Of a stretch of 64,000 bases of DNA, positions 10,301-17,246 are shown in pieces. Position 1 is the first letter of the stretch, and each line of letters opens with the position of its first letter. The stretch lies in contig NZ_CP072453.1 of NCBI RefSeq assembly GCF_019343475.1, positions 1,984,001 through 2,048,000 of the forward strand. Direction: 5' to 3'. The DNA is from Providencia sp. R33. GTDB lineage: Bacteria; Pseudomonadota; Gammaproteobacteria; Enterobacterales; Enterobacteriaceae. The position numbers and the translations under genes are program-made. Under the pieces are notes generated by a model. That model was not told the origin of the DNA. It did no database searches and saw nothing but the letters and a program-made list of their open reading frames with translations.

Positions 10301-10673
10301 TATCACTGCCATTAATCCGCCTTGCTATGTGCCAAGCGCCTATCTGCTGATGGGGTGACGATAAAATTTCAGTTACTGGCTCTGCTGCGACATCCGCACC
10401 GCACTCTAGGCAAATAAAATCATCTTCAGCCATAAGATGACCATTTTCACAATGACGTAACCGCGGAATTTCATTTCTCTCATTTGAGGCCGTATCAATA
10501 GGTATTACGGCAACCGCTTCAGGGCGCCACCCTTCAGAATGGATAGGCTCAAGTGTAAGATCCCAACCACAAAGTTGCAGATTTCCCTGTTGTGTTTGAA
10601 TTTGCCCCGCACAAAATATTTCAGTTAGCGGCCGTTCTGTTAAACAATGCGAGCAAAAGCGTATCATCGTCAT
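4395..10673 (-). CDS. Giant kinase-like / SF1 helicase / endonuclease-like fusion protein
   Basis: This 2092-residue cytoplasmic protein has several modules. Two zinc-ribbon-like Cys pairs lie near residues 7-38 and 80-105. A protein-kinase-like domain spans about 112-360, but its catalytic loop reads HRNLSPANLL (HRD is usual) and the DFG position reads EYG, so it may be a pseudokinase. A Upf1/DNA2-type superfamily 1 helicase follows, with Walker A GPPGTGKS near 976, DEAS near 1636, GDEKQMPPS near 1661, VQGDERD near 1857 and ITRARQQ near 1899, split by a long helical insertion. Residues about 1980-2060 look like the MTES_1575-type restriction-endonuclease fold (IGIECD, then AR and YRVSIIEW). 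It sits third in a four-gene operon. Helicase plus nuclease plus kinase-like domain recalls Mokosh defence proteins, but the architecture and partners differ. Confidence 0.9.
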   Translation of the reverse strand: MTMIRFCSHCLTERPLTEIFCAGQIQTQQGNLQLCGWDLTLEPIHSEGWRPEAVAVIPIDTASNERNEIPRLRHCENGHLMAEDDFICLECGADVAAEPVTEILSSPHQQIGAWHIARRINGSDSPRERYFVTHCTEEKNGVLTLYQKGEEPDPAVYQVLKRIPTDHVPELYEYGRFENRAWHVTEMLEGGSLSQFIQQGEFWQADEIPKLVEEMGQAIAAFAEHGLRHRNLSPANLLIRKRHPLDIVVIEYGSACLSEFDLDIVTPLDISRYSAPETLAGGVSAASDWWSLGIILLEQLTQGQCFDHIQDNAFLIQVMTNGVDLPEDLSPNIQLLLRGLLCRDRFLRWQWPQVSAWLQGKPQQAPQIQKNDRQSHFHTLAFAGQQFQQSDVFALAAAQANHWDDALSLLLRGEVSSWLTQFENSQDQLEKLQTLLDSDFQQENLDDIKLTFALKILNENMPLIYRGEIITPAWLLEKPSLGFALISESLNQYIQDIDPQHWLVQLYHRQCLVRERARQLNILLNEESLRLYLLITSINQLSARWELLHAQFPDSHNESLQGLFDKQNPQEIDYILLLSADIGQFISLDTLVEQAFELARQNDIDNFDHDAAKMQLSLSRKVLYSQLSERVSDFKRVGLAVLDSWVDQYLLMRRLSLEKTLVLLAVPVEHWQVPESQKYVLEVLRFFNQKLTAVTQRGNLVRMRLTPNTGRIDLTECDSTFRSASALLEHLLNRKKGLMTIDSDMLLQRKGVNSRLRMLQADTQLYQRDTGINGMYLGFPFLVLNTQPNQIKPRIAPLFLWPISMQSAIAQQSSIQLNFDHERGVVRLNPALASFVGIPAISKWQGVLDALLSKAGLTIDEIMESLSALLPIQGTQLLPLPSLTDPVEENYAQVACSAVLFHTSFIGQAMSGDLQQIANMSIAQTALSTLLKVNSGGSAAPVVNSENILSPFALSLADPSQERVVQAAQQQTGLLIEGPPGTGKSQTIVSLIADALGHQQTVLVVCQKPAALEVVYKRLVANGLGDRALMISQNQKSREVILAVREQIEQLWNKENNTLFEQDWQAERTRLFSRVQLFEQKLDAYYHALNNVDTHWQLSYKHILSRLIQVEVLERLNINDDALVHVFTEFNQPKLAQLLDDIKQHAQTWWQLDYENSPLKALAQFSVNDHQYMLFNQHITLFIDVEKQRDQAYQSAYHGITLTELTNHERILVQLKSHFGQQTPAQWQSLSQWLTLFINLHGSVTTGKTVIEELEQRYQRLLMIDEANTDSLLFPLFKVIESNKLAELSRATMESIQGSWLRFFNPFYYGRHNQLQQFMAESGLNQDSLAVLHKTIGVEQQWRLLEKEIMPIYQMIGMKLQPNWRTDLPQLIEQLKWVESSSQLLAQYPEVSHFLPAIIEEQQVGFERQCHEIQSAVTKFKARIESENQLEQIAPVFSPQTIERFQHAMSVGQSFTNELVQIAEKRNSLIQYQLFREETANFTPQHWQILAVLHPVITQYIHENNHQKDWVSALIQTVSYGFYHFVKKQFEAKLPVLSANSRQFMADLTELEQAQKELQFFNRAALTRNYDFSQMGSRREWEEITRLAGPRARRLREFINEGREIGLMQLRPIWLMTPDVASQVLPLQAAMFDSVIYDEASQMPIEFALSTLFRGKQAIVSGDEKQMPPSKFFTGKLVEEDNDDEVDEQQIDANEEWDYRQISDCPDLLNLARTVLPVHTLDIHYRSAYRELINFSNFAFYENRLNIPAQFSAKLVSKIKPLQLVVVNGVYVNQSNEAEAAAVVEHLATLWQLPFEQRPSVGVVTFNQKQTSLINQHIRLRAEQDEQFLTAYTQENQRFRDEEDMSFFVKNVENVQGDERDVILFSTTFGRNAQGTFRRNFGVLGQTGGERRLNVAITRARQQVVIMSSMPIEEISDLLTTYRKPEIPRDYLQGYLAYAKNACNPLRQKENQKLLNRMCQTQLAVQDTYVEQSAFVTSVVEFIQQNGWQVTVSTQKEVFHFDCIIEDEITGQLLIGIECDMPSHPLLQTARSRELWRSNILSRVIPQRYRVSIIEWYNDRVTAQQQLQDAIVNASISLTGSTNRAIHQESEL

Positions 10674-10688
10674 CCTTCTCTCTCGTGG

Positions 10689-11318
10689 CTATTTTTTGAG
10701 TTGTTTTAAGGTGTTATCTTGTAGGGCAAGGAGTTGACTTAACCGCAGCATGTCATCGCGTTCAGGGATCCCCGCTAAAAATAGTCGCCCTTGCTCATCA
10801 AAGGCTAAATCCAATCTCTTATCTTCTGGCATTGCAACGCGTTGGTATTGCTTAAATAATGCCTTTCCGAGTGGTGTTAAAAGATGAAGCCGTTGGTTAT
10901 CGCTCCCCCTTAACATCAATGTTTGCGGCATTTCGACGTTAAACGGCTCACTGATCAACGCATCAATATAGGGATTCATTTGATTAGCACGCCCCTCAAT
11001 GACCTCCCATTCATAACCGCTATACACCAAGGTATCACCTTGAAACTGCCGTTTTATTTCCTGCAATAATGTGAACAAGGCATCTGGTTGCTCAAACGGC
11101 TCTCCCCCTGAAATAGTGATACCATCAGCGAAAGGGAACCATTCCTGGATCTGTTCAATAAGCTGCACTACCGTCAGGGAGCTTTCTTTATCATGCCACG
11201 TATCAGGGGATAAACACCCCTTGCAACGCAGCGAACATCCTTGGAACCAAATACCAATCCGTTTCCCTGGCCCTAATGTTGTCACTGGGAAATGAATGCG
11301 TGAAACACTAATATTCAT
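10689..11318 (-). CDS. NrdG-like radical SAM / 4Fe-4S protein
   Basis: This 209-residue protein carries the radical-SAM cluster motif CSLRCKGC (CX3CX2C) near residue 29 and the SAM-binding motif ISGGEPF near 70. It resembles the small activating enzymes of the NrdG/PflA group, which generate a 5'-deoxyadenosyl radical and install glycyl radicals. No glycyl-radical enzyme (NrdD/PFL) is nearby, so its target is unknown and is more likely a product of the same operon. It begins four bases after the AAA+ gene stop and ends 15 bases before the giant helicase start. Genuine nrdG is normally next to nrdD, which argues against that housekeeping role. Confidence 0.88.
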   Translation of the reverse strand: MNISVSRIHFPVTTLGPGKRIGIWFQGCSLRCKGCLSPDTWHDKESSLTVVQLIEQIQEWFPFADGITISGGEPFEQPDALFTLLQEIKRQFQGDTLVYSGYEWEVIEGRANQMNPYIDALISEPFNVEMPQTLMLRGSDNQRLHLLTPLGKALFKQYQRVAMPEDKRLDLAFDEQGRLFLAGIPERDDMLRLSQLLALQDNTLKQLKK

Positions 11319-11322
11319 TAGG

Positions 11323-13161
11323 CTAATAACCTACCGCAGTTAGCGTAACTTGCGCATTTTCACCCATCTGAATTGATGTAATTTGATAAGCACTATTGGC
11401 TTGTATGTCTTGGTCGAAAATGGCTCTCGATAATGGGTTAATCAAATGTATTTCTAATTGATTACGTATTCCGCGTCCGCCATTGGATAAATCAGCTAAG
11501 CAACTCACTTTTAACGCGTCTTTCGCTTTCGCAGATATTGAAATAGCCAAAGACTGTTTTTCTAAGCCTGACAAAATGTTATCCACCATCTGCTCGAAAA
11601 TTTGCTCAGCAACATCAGGGCGGATAAAGTCAAAAACAATAATGTTTTCACCAATACGGTTAAGCAACTCAGGGCGATTAAGCACCAATTTAAAATGGCG
11701 CTCTATTTCATTTTTAACATTACGCGTCACGGTTTCGAACGGTTCGTGAGGTTGGACATTTGCCACTCGCTCACCATTGGCATCTAAGCGGTAAATACCG
11801 AGGTTAGACGTGAAAATAATTAACGCTTCTGAGAAATAAACGCGATCACCACGCCCTGATGTTAAAACTCCATCATCAATGATCTGTAAAAATTTATCCA
11901 TTAAATGGGGATGGGCTTTTTCAATTTCATCAAACAAAACCACACTGAATGGCTTTTCGCGGATTGCGTTGGTTAATTCACCACCTGAATCATATCCGAC
12001 ATAACCTGGAGGTGCACCAATCAGTCGTTGGTCTGCATGTTCGGCACTAAATTCAGACATATCAAAGCGGATATAGGCGCTTTCGTCACCAAACAGTAAC
12101 TGCGTCACTGTTTTAGCCAGTTCCGTTTTCCCGACACCTGTCGGCCCAGCAAGAAATAACACGCCACGAGGGCGCCCACCTTTATGGCTACCAACACCTG
12201 TCATTGCTCGTTTGATAATATCCAATAAGTGTGTCACCGCATGCTCCTGCCCTTTCACTCGGCGGGAAATTATTGCGGGGGCGTTGTGAATTTTTTGCTT
12301 ATCAATCTTTTTCCACGGGTCTTCCGTGATCCCCACTTTATAACGACGAACGGCATCGCTAATACTGGTTGCAGGCACCTGTTCGATACGTGCCAGTTGC
12401 ACTATTGCAGTTAAATCCAATAACAATAACCCTTCTGTTTCATCGATAAAATCATTAATTAGCAATGTTTTATCTGTCTCTTCTAGGCGATTAAAATCTG
12501 CCAATGAAGCCAAGAGACTAGGCGCTAATAAACGGCGTACTTGACCATCGGGTTTAGCAACTGGAATGGCTCGAATTCGTGGGTTATTCACCACAAACCA
12601 ATCGGGCAAATCTGTTTCTTTTTCCACTACCCAAAATACCGTATTAAAAAACGGCTGATTGTGCTCCCCTGCTGGCCTTGCCTTTCCTTGGTGTGATGCG
12701 ACGAGCGCACGGGTAAATAAACTGTGTTCTGCGGGTGTAAGGTTATCACGATGGGAAATTAAACAAGAAGCAAAGTCGATGCATAATGCAATAGGCTGTT
12801 GTTTATCATTAATAAACCGCTCAAGCAGATGATTCAATATATCGATACCACCAGCCGCTTTACCCTCTGCAACATTTAACCCTAGCCGTTGCATAACCGT
12901 ATCGGTTTCTTGAGTGTTTTGCGCAGGGTTTGCTAAGCATTGAAAACCGATCAATGGCGTGTAAGTCAGCACATATGCATAACCTGCTTTAAATAAACTA
13001 TTAAATAAAGACTGGTTAAATGGCAAAGGCGTCACAATCGAGGGGGCTATTTCACTGGCTTGTAAATCACGCACATTACCAAACAATACAAACTGACTTT
13101 TTAGCGGAATAAATCGCAGCAAGTCCCTTAACCAACGTGGATTTTGAAAATCAGTATGCAT
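11323..13161 (-). CDS. AAA+ ATPase with ClpB-like D2 module, first gene of the operon
   Basis: This 612-residue protein has an N-terminal half resembling a degenerate AAA domain, without a clear Walker A. The C-terminal half is like the second ATPase domain of ClpA/ClpB: Walker A GPTGVGKTE near residue 340, the pore loop GAPPGYVGY near 385, Walker B VVLFDEIEKAH near 410, TSNLG as sensor 1, and GGRGIRNQ in the C-terminal small domain. Clp-type proteins form hexamers that thread or remodel proteins. The N-domain and the middle coiled coil of ClpB are absent, so this is not the housekeeping disaggregase. It leads the operon with the radical SAM, helicase and coiled-coil genes. A disassembly or sensing role is inferred. 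Confidence 0.88.
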   Translation of the reverse strand: MHTDFQNPRWLRDLLRFIPLKSQFVLFGNVRDLQASEIAPSIVTPLPFNQSLFNSLFKAGYAYVLTYTPLIGFQCLANPAQNTQETDTVMQRLGLNVAEGKAAGGIDILNHLLERFINDKQQPIALCIDFASCLISHRDNLTPAEHSLFTRALVASHQGKARPAGEHNQPFFNTVFWVVEKETDLPDWFVVNNPRIRAIPVAKPDGQVRRLLAPSLLASLADFNRLEETDKTLLINDFIDETEGLLLLDLTAIVQLARIEQVPATSISDAVRRYKVGITEDPWKKIDKQKIHNAPAIISRRVKGQEHAVTHLLDIIKRAMTGVGSHKGGRPRGVLFLAGPTGVGKTELAKTVTQLLFGDESAYIRFDMSEFSAEHADQRLIGAPPGYVGYDSGGELTNAIREKPFSVVLFDEIEKAHPHLMDKFLQIIDDGVLTSGRGDRVYFSEALIIFTSNLGIYRLDANGERVANVQPHEPFETVTRNVKNEIERHFKLVLNRPELLNRIGENIIVFDFIRPDVAEQIFEQMVDNILSGLEKQSLAISISAKAKDALKVSCLADLSNGGRGIRNQLEIHLINPLSRAIFDQDIQANSAYQITSIQMGENAQVTLTAVGY

Positions 13162-13429
13162 GGCTTTCCCTTATTAATTCATTTTTTGCAGTTTACCTGA
13201 ATAAACCGAGGAGCGCGCTGGCATATCGATTTAATAGACAAATATCTGAACATTCTCAATTTAATAAAGAACCACTATCTTTCAGTTTATGATAATTAAT
13301 TTTAATGAATAAAATTCTTAAACAGTTATTTCGTGATAGGCGTTTCTTTTTAAACAATTATCACTGTTAATTCCTAAACTGTCGCTATAGTATGGTATTA
13401 GTGAAGACCAAAGCAGAGCGAGGTGAGTC

Positions 13430-14296
13430 ATGTGGCAAGCAATGAGTCGTTTATTAAGTGAACACTTGGGTGAAGCAGAGCTGCGTAACAAAGTCATTCT
13501 CTCTGGTGGTGATATTCACCATACGTTAAGAATTGACTATGGTGAGCACACTGTTTTTGTAAAACAAAACCGGCGTGAGTTCCTTCCCTTATTTAAACAA
13601 GAAGCTGAACAGCTTGAAATGCTCGCCAAAAGCCAAACCATCGCCGTCCCTAAGGTGTATGGCGTCGGTAACAATAAAAACCACAGTTTTCTATTATTGG
13701 AATATTTCCCACTAAAACCATTCGATTCTACCAACGCTTGGCACTTTGGCCAACAGCTTGCCCGTTTACACCAATGGGAAGAACAACCTAGTTATGGTTT
13801 TGATTTTGACACCATGCTCAGTACTATTATTCAACCTAATGGTTGGGAAAAACGCTGGAATTCATTCTTTGCAGAAAAGCGCATTGGTCTTCAATTACAA
13901 CTAGCCTCTGAAAAAGGTATGGTATTTGGTGATATTCAGCAAATTGTCGATGTCGTTAAAAACAAATTAACGGGTCACCAACCTCAACCCTCTTTATTGC
14001 ACGGCGATTTATGGCCTGCTAACTGCGCCATAACGCATCAAATTGATGGCGTTCTTTATGATCCTGCGTGTTATTGGGGAGACAGGGAATGTGATATCGC
14101 AATGTTGCCATTGTATAAAGATATTCCTATCCAAATTATTGATGGCTACCAAAGCATTTGGCCACTCCCTAATGGCTTTTTAGATAGGCAGCCTATTTAC
14201 CAATTATATTATTTGCTTAATCAAGCCCATATTTTTGGTAATGAACAAAGCTATCTGCACGCTCAAAAAATTATTGATTCGCTATTAAAGGAATAG
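13430..14296 (+). CDS. yniA: YniA, fructosamine-3-kinase family protein
   Basis: This is a 288-residue member of the fructosamine-3-kinase/aminoglycoside phosphotransferase-like family, which phosphorylates ketosamines or related sugars. The catalytic loop is LLHGDLWPAN near residue 190, with the metal-binding segment DPACYWGDRECD about 20 residues later. The length matches E. coli YniA. AGGTG just upstream can serve as the ribosome site for the ATG. It lies next to yniB and yniC, the same set as in E. coli. In vivo substrate is not known from sequence. Confidence 0.9.
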   Translation: MWQAMSRLLSEHLGEAELRNKVILSGGDIHHTLRIDYGEHTVFVKQNRREFLPLFKQEAEQLEMLAKSQTIAVPKVYGVGNNKNHSFLLLEYFPLKPFDSTNAWHFGQQLARLHQWEEQPSYGFDFDTMLSTIIQPNGWEKRWNSFFAEKRIGLQLQLASEKGMVFGDIQQIVDVVKNKLTGHQPQPSLLHGDLWPANCAITHQIDGVLYDPACYWGDRECDIAMLPLYKDIPIQIIDGYQSIWPLPNGFLDRQPIYQLYYLLNQAHIFGNEQSYLHAQKIIDSLLKE

Positions 14297-14328
14297 ATTT
14301 GAGTGTAGCCAACACCGCTACAGCTCGA
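14297..14328. repeat. Minimal hairpin immediately after yniA
   Basis: TTTGAGTGTAGC and GCTACAGCTCGAA can pair around a short loop directly behind the yniA stop. The 3' side runs into GAAGTATGAC, the same terminus as the 129-bp repeats that follow. It may be a vestigial member of that repeat family; there is no T run typical of an intrinsic terminator. Confidence 0.45.
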
Positions 14329-14722
14329 AGTATGACCAACATTTAATTTTCTAAATAATTCCTATTATGCGTAGGCATCAAGTGACGCTAATCGCTAGGA
14401 GCATACATAAGTATGTGACTAGCGTTAGCAAACGAAGATAACACCCGCATAATGGGAAGTATGACCAACATTTAATTTTCTAAATAATTCCTATTATGCG
14501 TAGGCATCAAGTGACGCTAATCGCTAGGAGCATACATAAGTATGTGACTAGCGTTAGCAAACGAAGATAACACCCGTATAATGGGAAGTATGACCAACAT
14601 TTAATTTTCTAAATAATTCCTATTATACGTAGGCATCAAGTGCCGCTAATCGCTAGGAGCATACATAAGTATGTGACTAGCGTTAGCAAACGAAGATAAC
14701 ACCCGCATAATGGGAAGTATGA
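14327..14722. repeat. Three tandem 129-bp hairpin repeats plus a partial copy
   Basis: GAAGTATGAC recurs at 14327, 14456, 14585 and 14714, giving an exact 129-bp period. Each unit contains an outer arm around CCTATTATGCG, an inner module with the palindromic centre CATACATAAGTATG flanked by CTAGCG-type arms, and the complementary outer arm ending CGCATAATGGG. Copies differ at only a few positions. No open reading frame or transposase is present. It lies between the convergent yniA and yniB genes, where a folded transcript could act as terminator or stabiliser. Confidence 0.95.
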
Positions 14723-14728
14723 CGAAAA

Positions 14729-15268
14729 TTACCAGTTAAGGAGTTTAAGGATAAAATACAGTCCTATCAAAAGCACAACTGGCCAGAAATAGAGAATAAA
14801 AAACTGGGTAAAAATTGTGTGGCGTGGAATGGTGACGTTTGCTTCGAGCTCTGCTTTGGACAGTTCAATACCTTTGGCTTTTTCCAAAATGACATGGTCT
14901 TCAAGGCTTTCGCGAATAAATTTAATTTGTCGGTACATTCTCAGACCTGACGCACTGAGTGCTAAGCCAACAAAAATAAAGATAAAGATGATAATAAAAC
15001 CGAGGTTGCTACCTGAAAAACCATTGGCAACTTGCGGTACAGGTGAGTTATTCCAGAAGAAATTGAGAAATGGTGTCGTTTGACGAGTCATTTCCGCCAT
15101 CAGTTTAATAAAGTCATTGGCAACGGCATTGATCCCTTCACCTGCCAGCCCTTTCATCCCTGCAAGCTTAACTAAAGACGCCAACGTCGAAATTAATGCT
15201 ACCAGAAAAACAACCCAACCCAGAATACGTTTGCCGATTGCGACATAATTAGCATTGTGGTAATTCAT
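14729..15268 (-). CDS. yniB: YniB family inner membrane protein
   Basis: This 179-residue protein matches E. coli YniB in length and position between yniA and yniC. Three clear membrane segments are visible: near residues 15-35, 88-106 and 155-176. The region between the last two is charged and probably cytoplasmic (RMYRQIKFIRESLEDH). Function is unknown in the family. It is transcribed away from yniC, across a 365-bp intergenic region in which only promoter-like AT-rich sequence is seen. Confidence 0.88.
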   Translation of the reverse strand: MNYHNANYVAIGKRILGWVVFLVALISTLASLVKLAGMKGLAGEGINAVANDFIKLMAEMTRQTTPFLNFFWNNSPVPQVANGFSGSNLGFIIIFIFIFVGLALSASGLRMYRQIKFIRESLEDHVILEKAKGIELSKAELEANVTIPRHTIFTQFFILYFWPVVLLIGLYFILKLLNW

Positions 15269-15633
15269 TACTGCTCTTCCTTAGAGTTATTATTCTCTAT
15301 AAATTTTCATGGTGACTTTTCAGGGGTAATAATAGCCGAAATTATTAAATGCCTCCAAATTTACCTTGTAAAATGATGATTGCGTAACGACTTTCAGAAT
15401 TTTAAACATTACTAAAGACACATTGGATACACAACTTTTACCATCTGTGTCTATTCGCTTTAGTGTTGAGTTGTTACAATCACTCGTGCAATTAATACGA
15501 ATATTTATTCATTTGCTGATATCATAGCTAGTTAGTAAATAAATACTATCGTTGCTGGGTAAGTTCCCTTAATTCCTACTGCCACAAGGGTATAGCTCAT
15601 TGGCAATAGGGTTTACATGAATGGAGTTTTGAC

Positions 15634-16299
15634 ATGTACCATAACCTTCCCATCCAGTCCGTTATTTTTGATATGGATGGCTTATTGATCGACTCGGAAC
15701 CTTTTTGGGAGCAAGCTGAGCTTGAAGTTTTTTCACAGCTAGGCGTTGACCTTGCAATTGCCAACACTCTGCCTGATACATTGGGTTTACGTATTGACCA
15801 TGTTGTTGAACTTTGGTACCAAGCTTCGCCTTGGCATGGATGCAGTCAACAAGAAGCCAAACAGCGGATCATTGACCGTGTTGTTGGCTTAGTTGAAGAA
15901 ACTCGCCCTATTTTACCAGGTGTACAACATGCAATGGAACTTTGCCGCTCGATGGATTTAAAAATCGCACTAGCGTCTGCATCACCACTGTATATGCTTG
16001 AAAAAGTGTTAAATTTACTGGATATACGCGACTATTTCTCTGCGGTTATTTCAGCAGCTGATTTACCATTAAGTAAACCACACCCTGAAGTTTATCTTAA
16101 AGCTGCTTCTGCGCTATCAACCAAACCTATCCATTGCACATCTTTAGAAGATTCGTTCAATGGTATGATTTCAGCAAAAGCTGCAAGAATGCGCTCCATT
16201 GTCGTACCAGATAACAAGCATTTTAATGACCCACGCTTTGGCTTAGCGGATATTAAATTAAGTTCTTTAAATGAATTAGAAGCAAAACATTTACGCTAG
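15634..16299 (+). CDS. yniC: YniC/HxpB, HAD-family sugar phosphatase
   Basis: This is a 221-residue haloacid dehalogenase-like phosphatase. Motif I FDMDGLLIDSEP gives the nucleophile Asp near residue 11, motif II is LASASP, the Lys of LSKPHPEVY is motif III and SLEDSFNG is motif IV. E. coli YniC (HxpB) hydrolyses 2-deoxyglucose 6-phosphate and hexitol phosphates; similar activity is inferred here from the close motif match and the conserved yniABC neighbourhood. A role in sugar-phosphate detoxification would fit. Confidence 0.9.
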   Translation: MYHNLPIQSVIFDMDGLLIDSEPFWEQAELEVFSQLGVDLAIANTLPDTLGLRIDHVVELWYQASPWHGCSQQEAKQRIIDRVVGLVEETRPILPGVQHAMELCRSMDLKIALASASPLYMLEKVLNLLDIRDYFSAVISAADLPLSKPHPEVYLKAASALSTKPIHCTSLEDSFNGMISAKAARMRSIVVPDNKHFNDPRFGLADIKLSSLNELEAKHLR

Positions 16300-16455
16300 T
16301 TATAGCGAATTGTGTAATTTGTGTTCACCCCTATCTGACTTAGGTAGGGGAATTACCAAAAAATATAAAATCCTTTCCTTATTTGCTAATAAATAAGAGT
16401 TTTTTTACCTTTCCCCCTCTATCATATTCTTTTTAAACACTTTATACTGCCAATC

Positions 16456-16475
16456 AACTGTATAGATAAACAGAT
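16456..16475 (+). promoter_or_regulatory. LexA (SOS) box upstream of ydjM
   Basis: AACTGTATAGATAAACAGAT contains CTG-N10-CAG (CTG at 16458, CAG at 16471) with the TATA-rich centre of the LexA consensus. It lies 15-35 bases before the ydjM ATG. E. coli ydjM is a known LexA-regulated gene, so the assignment is supported by site and context. Confidence 0.85.
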
Positions 16476-16490
16476 GGTATTTTATCCACC

Positions 16491-17066
16491 ATGACCGCTG
16501 AAGGGCATCTGCTTTTTTCCGTCGCCTCTTTGATAATGGCCCATAAACTCCAAGTCACCCCTGAGCTTGCTCAAGGTGATTGGCTGCACTTGGTCCCCGG
16601 CGCGTTATTAGGTGCATTATTGCCCGATATTGATCACCCCTCTTCCCTACCCGGTCGGCTGCTGCGTATTTTTTCGCTGCCTATCTCTAAGCTTTGTGGA
16701 CACCGCGGTTTCACCCACAGTTTATTGGCATGGTTGCTACTCATGCTTTCGTGTTATCAGTGGATCCCAGCGCAATGGCCTATTCCTAATGACCTTATTC
16801 AAGCCTTTTTATTGGGTTATTTGAGCCATTTAGTGGCTGATATGCTAACACCGTCAGGGGTGCCTTTTTTATGGCCATTGCCCCAACGTTTCTGTTTTCC
16901 TGTCATTCGTGGAAAAAACAGCAAGCGTACTGAGCGTTTTATTGCCGTAGTTTTGACGGTTTGTGCCTGCTTCTTACCTGCAGGATATCACTTTGATTTT
17001 TATTCTCAGGTAGAAAGCACAATAAAATACATTCAAAATCAGCTAGATATACGCTTTCCTACATAA
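16491..17066 (+). CDS. ydjM: YdjM, SOS-induced inner membrane protein
   Basis: This 191-residue protein of the YdjM family (metal-dependent hydrolase-like, DUF457) has several hydrophobic segments. The conserved acidic/His motifs LLPDIDHPSS, CGHRGFTHS and LGYLSHLVADMLTPSGV give the family's likely metal ligands. It is embedded in the inner membrane. The LexA box just upstream indicates induction by DNA damage, as in E. coli. The enzymatic activity is unproven in the family. Confidence 0.9.
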   Translation: MTAEGHLLFSVASLIMAHKLQVTPELAQGDWLHLVPGALLGALLPDIDHPSSLPGRLLRIFSLPISKLCGHRGFTHSLLAWLLLMLSCYQWIPAQWPIPNDLIQAFLLGYLSHLVADMLTPSGVPFLWPLPQRFCFPVIRGKNSKRTERFIAVVLTVCACFLPAGYHFDFYSQVESTIKYIQNQLDIRFPT

Positions 17067-17246
17067 TTCTCAGTTTTGTAATATAATGTAAGCATGAATA
17101 ATACTACCTTATTACTATTTAGTATAAGAAATGTATTTTCTCTATTGATAACATATAACCAGTTGTTAGAAGCAACGAAATCCTTATAACCATTAAGGAT
17201 TAAAGGGCTAGTCACATACCTTATAAAAAACGATTTGGAGTTCGGA

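Noticed and set aside
11323..13161. Housekeeping ClpB or type VI secretion ClpV
   Set aside because: The N-domain, first complete AAA domain and middle coiled coil are missing, and no secretion genes are nearby.
14327..14722. CRISPR array
   Set aside because: The period is 129 bp with almost no variable spacer; units are near-identical throughout and no cas genes are present.
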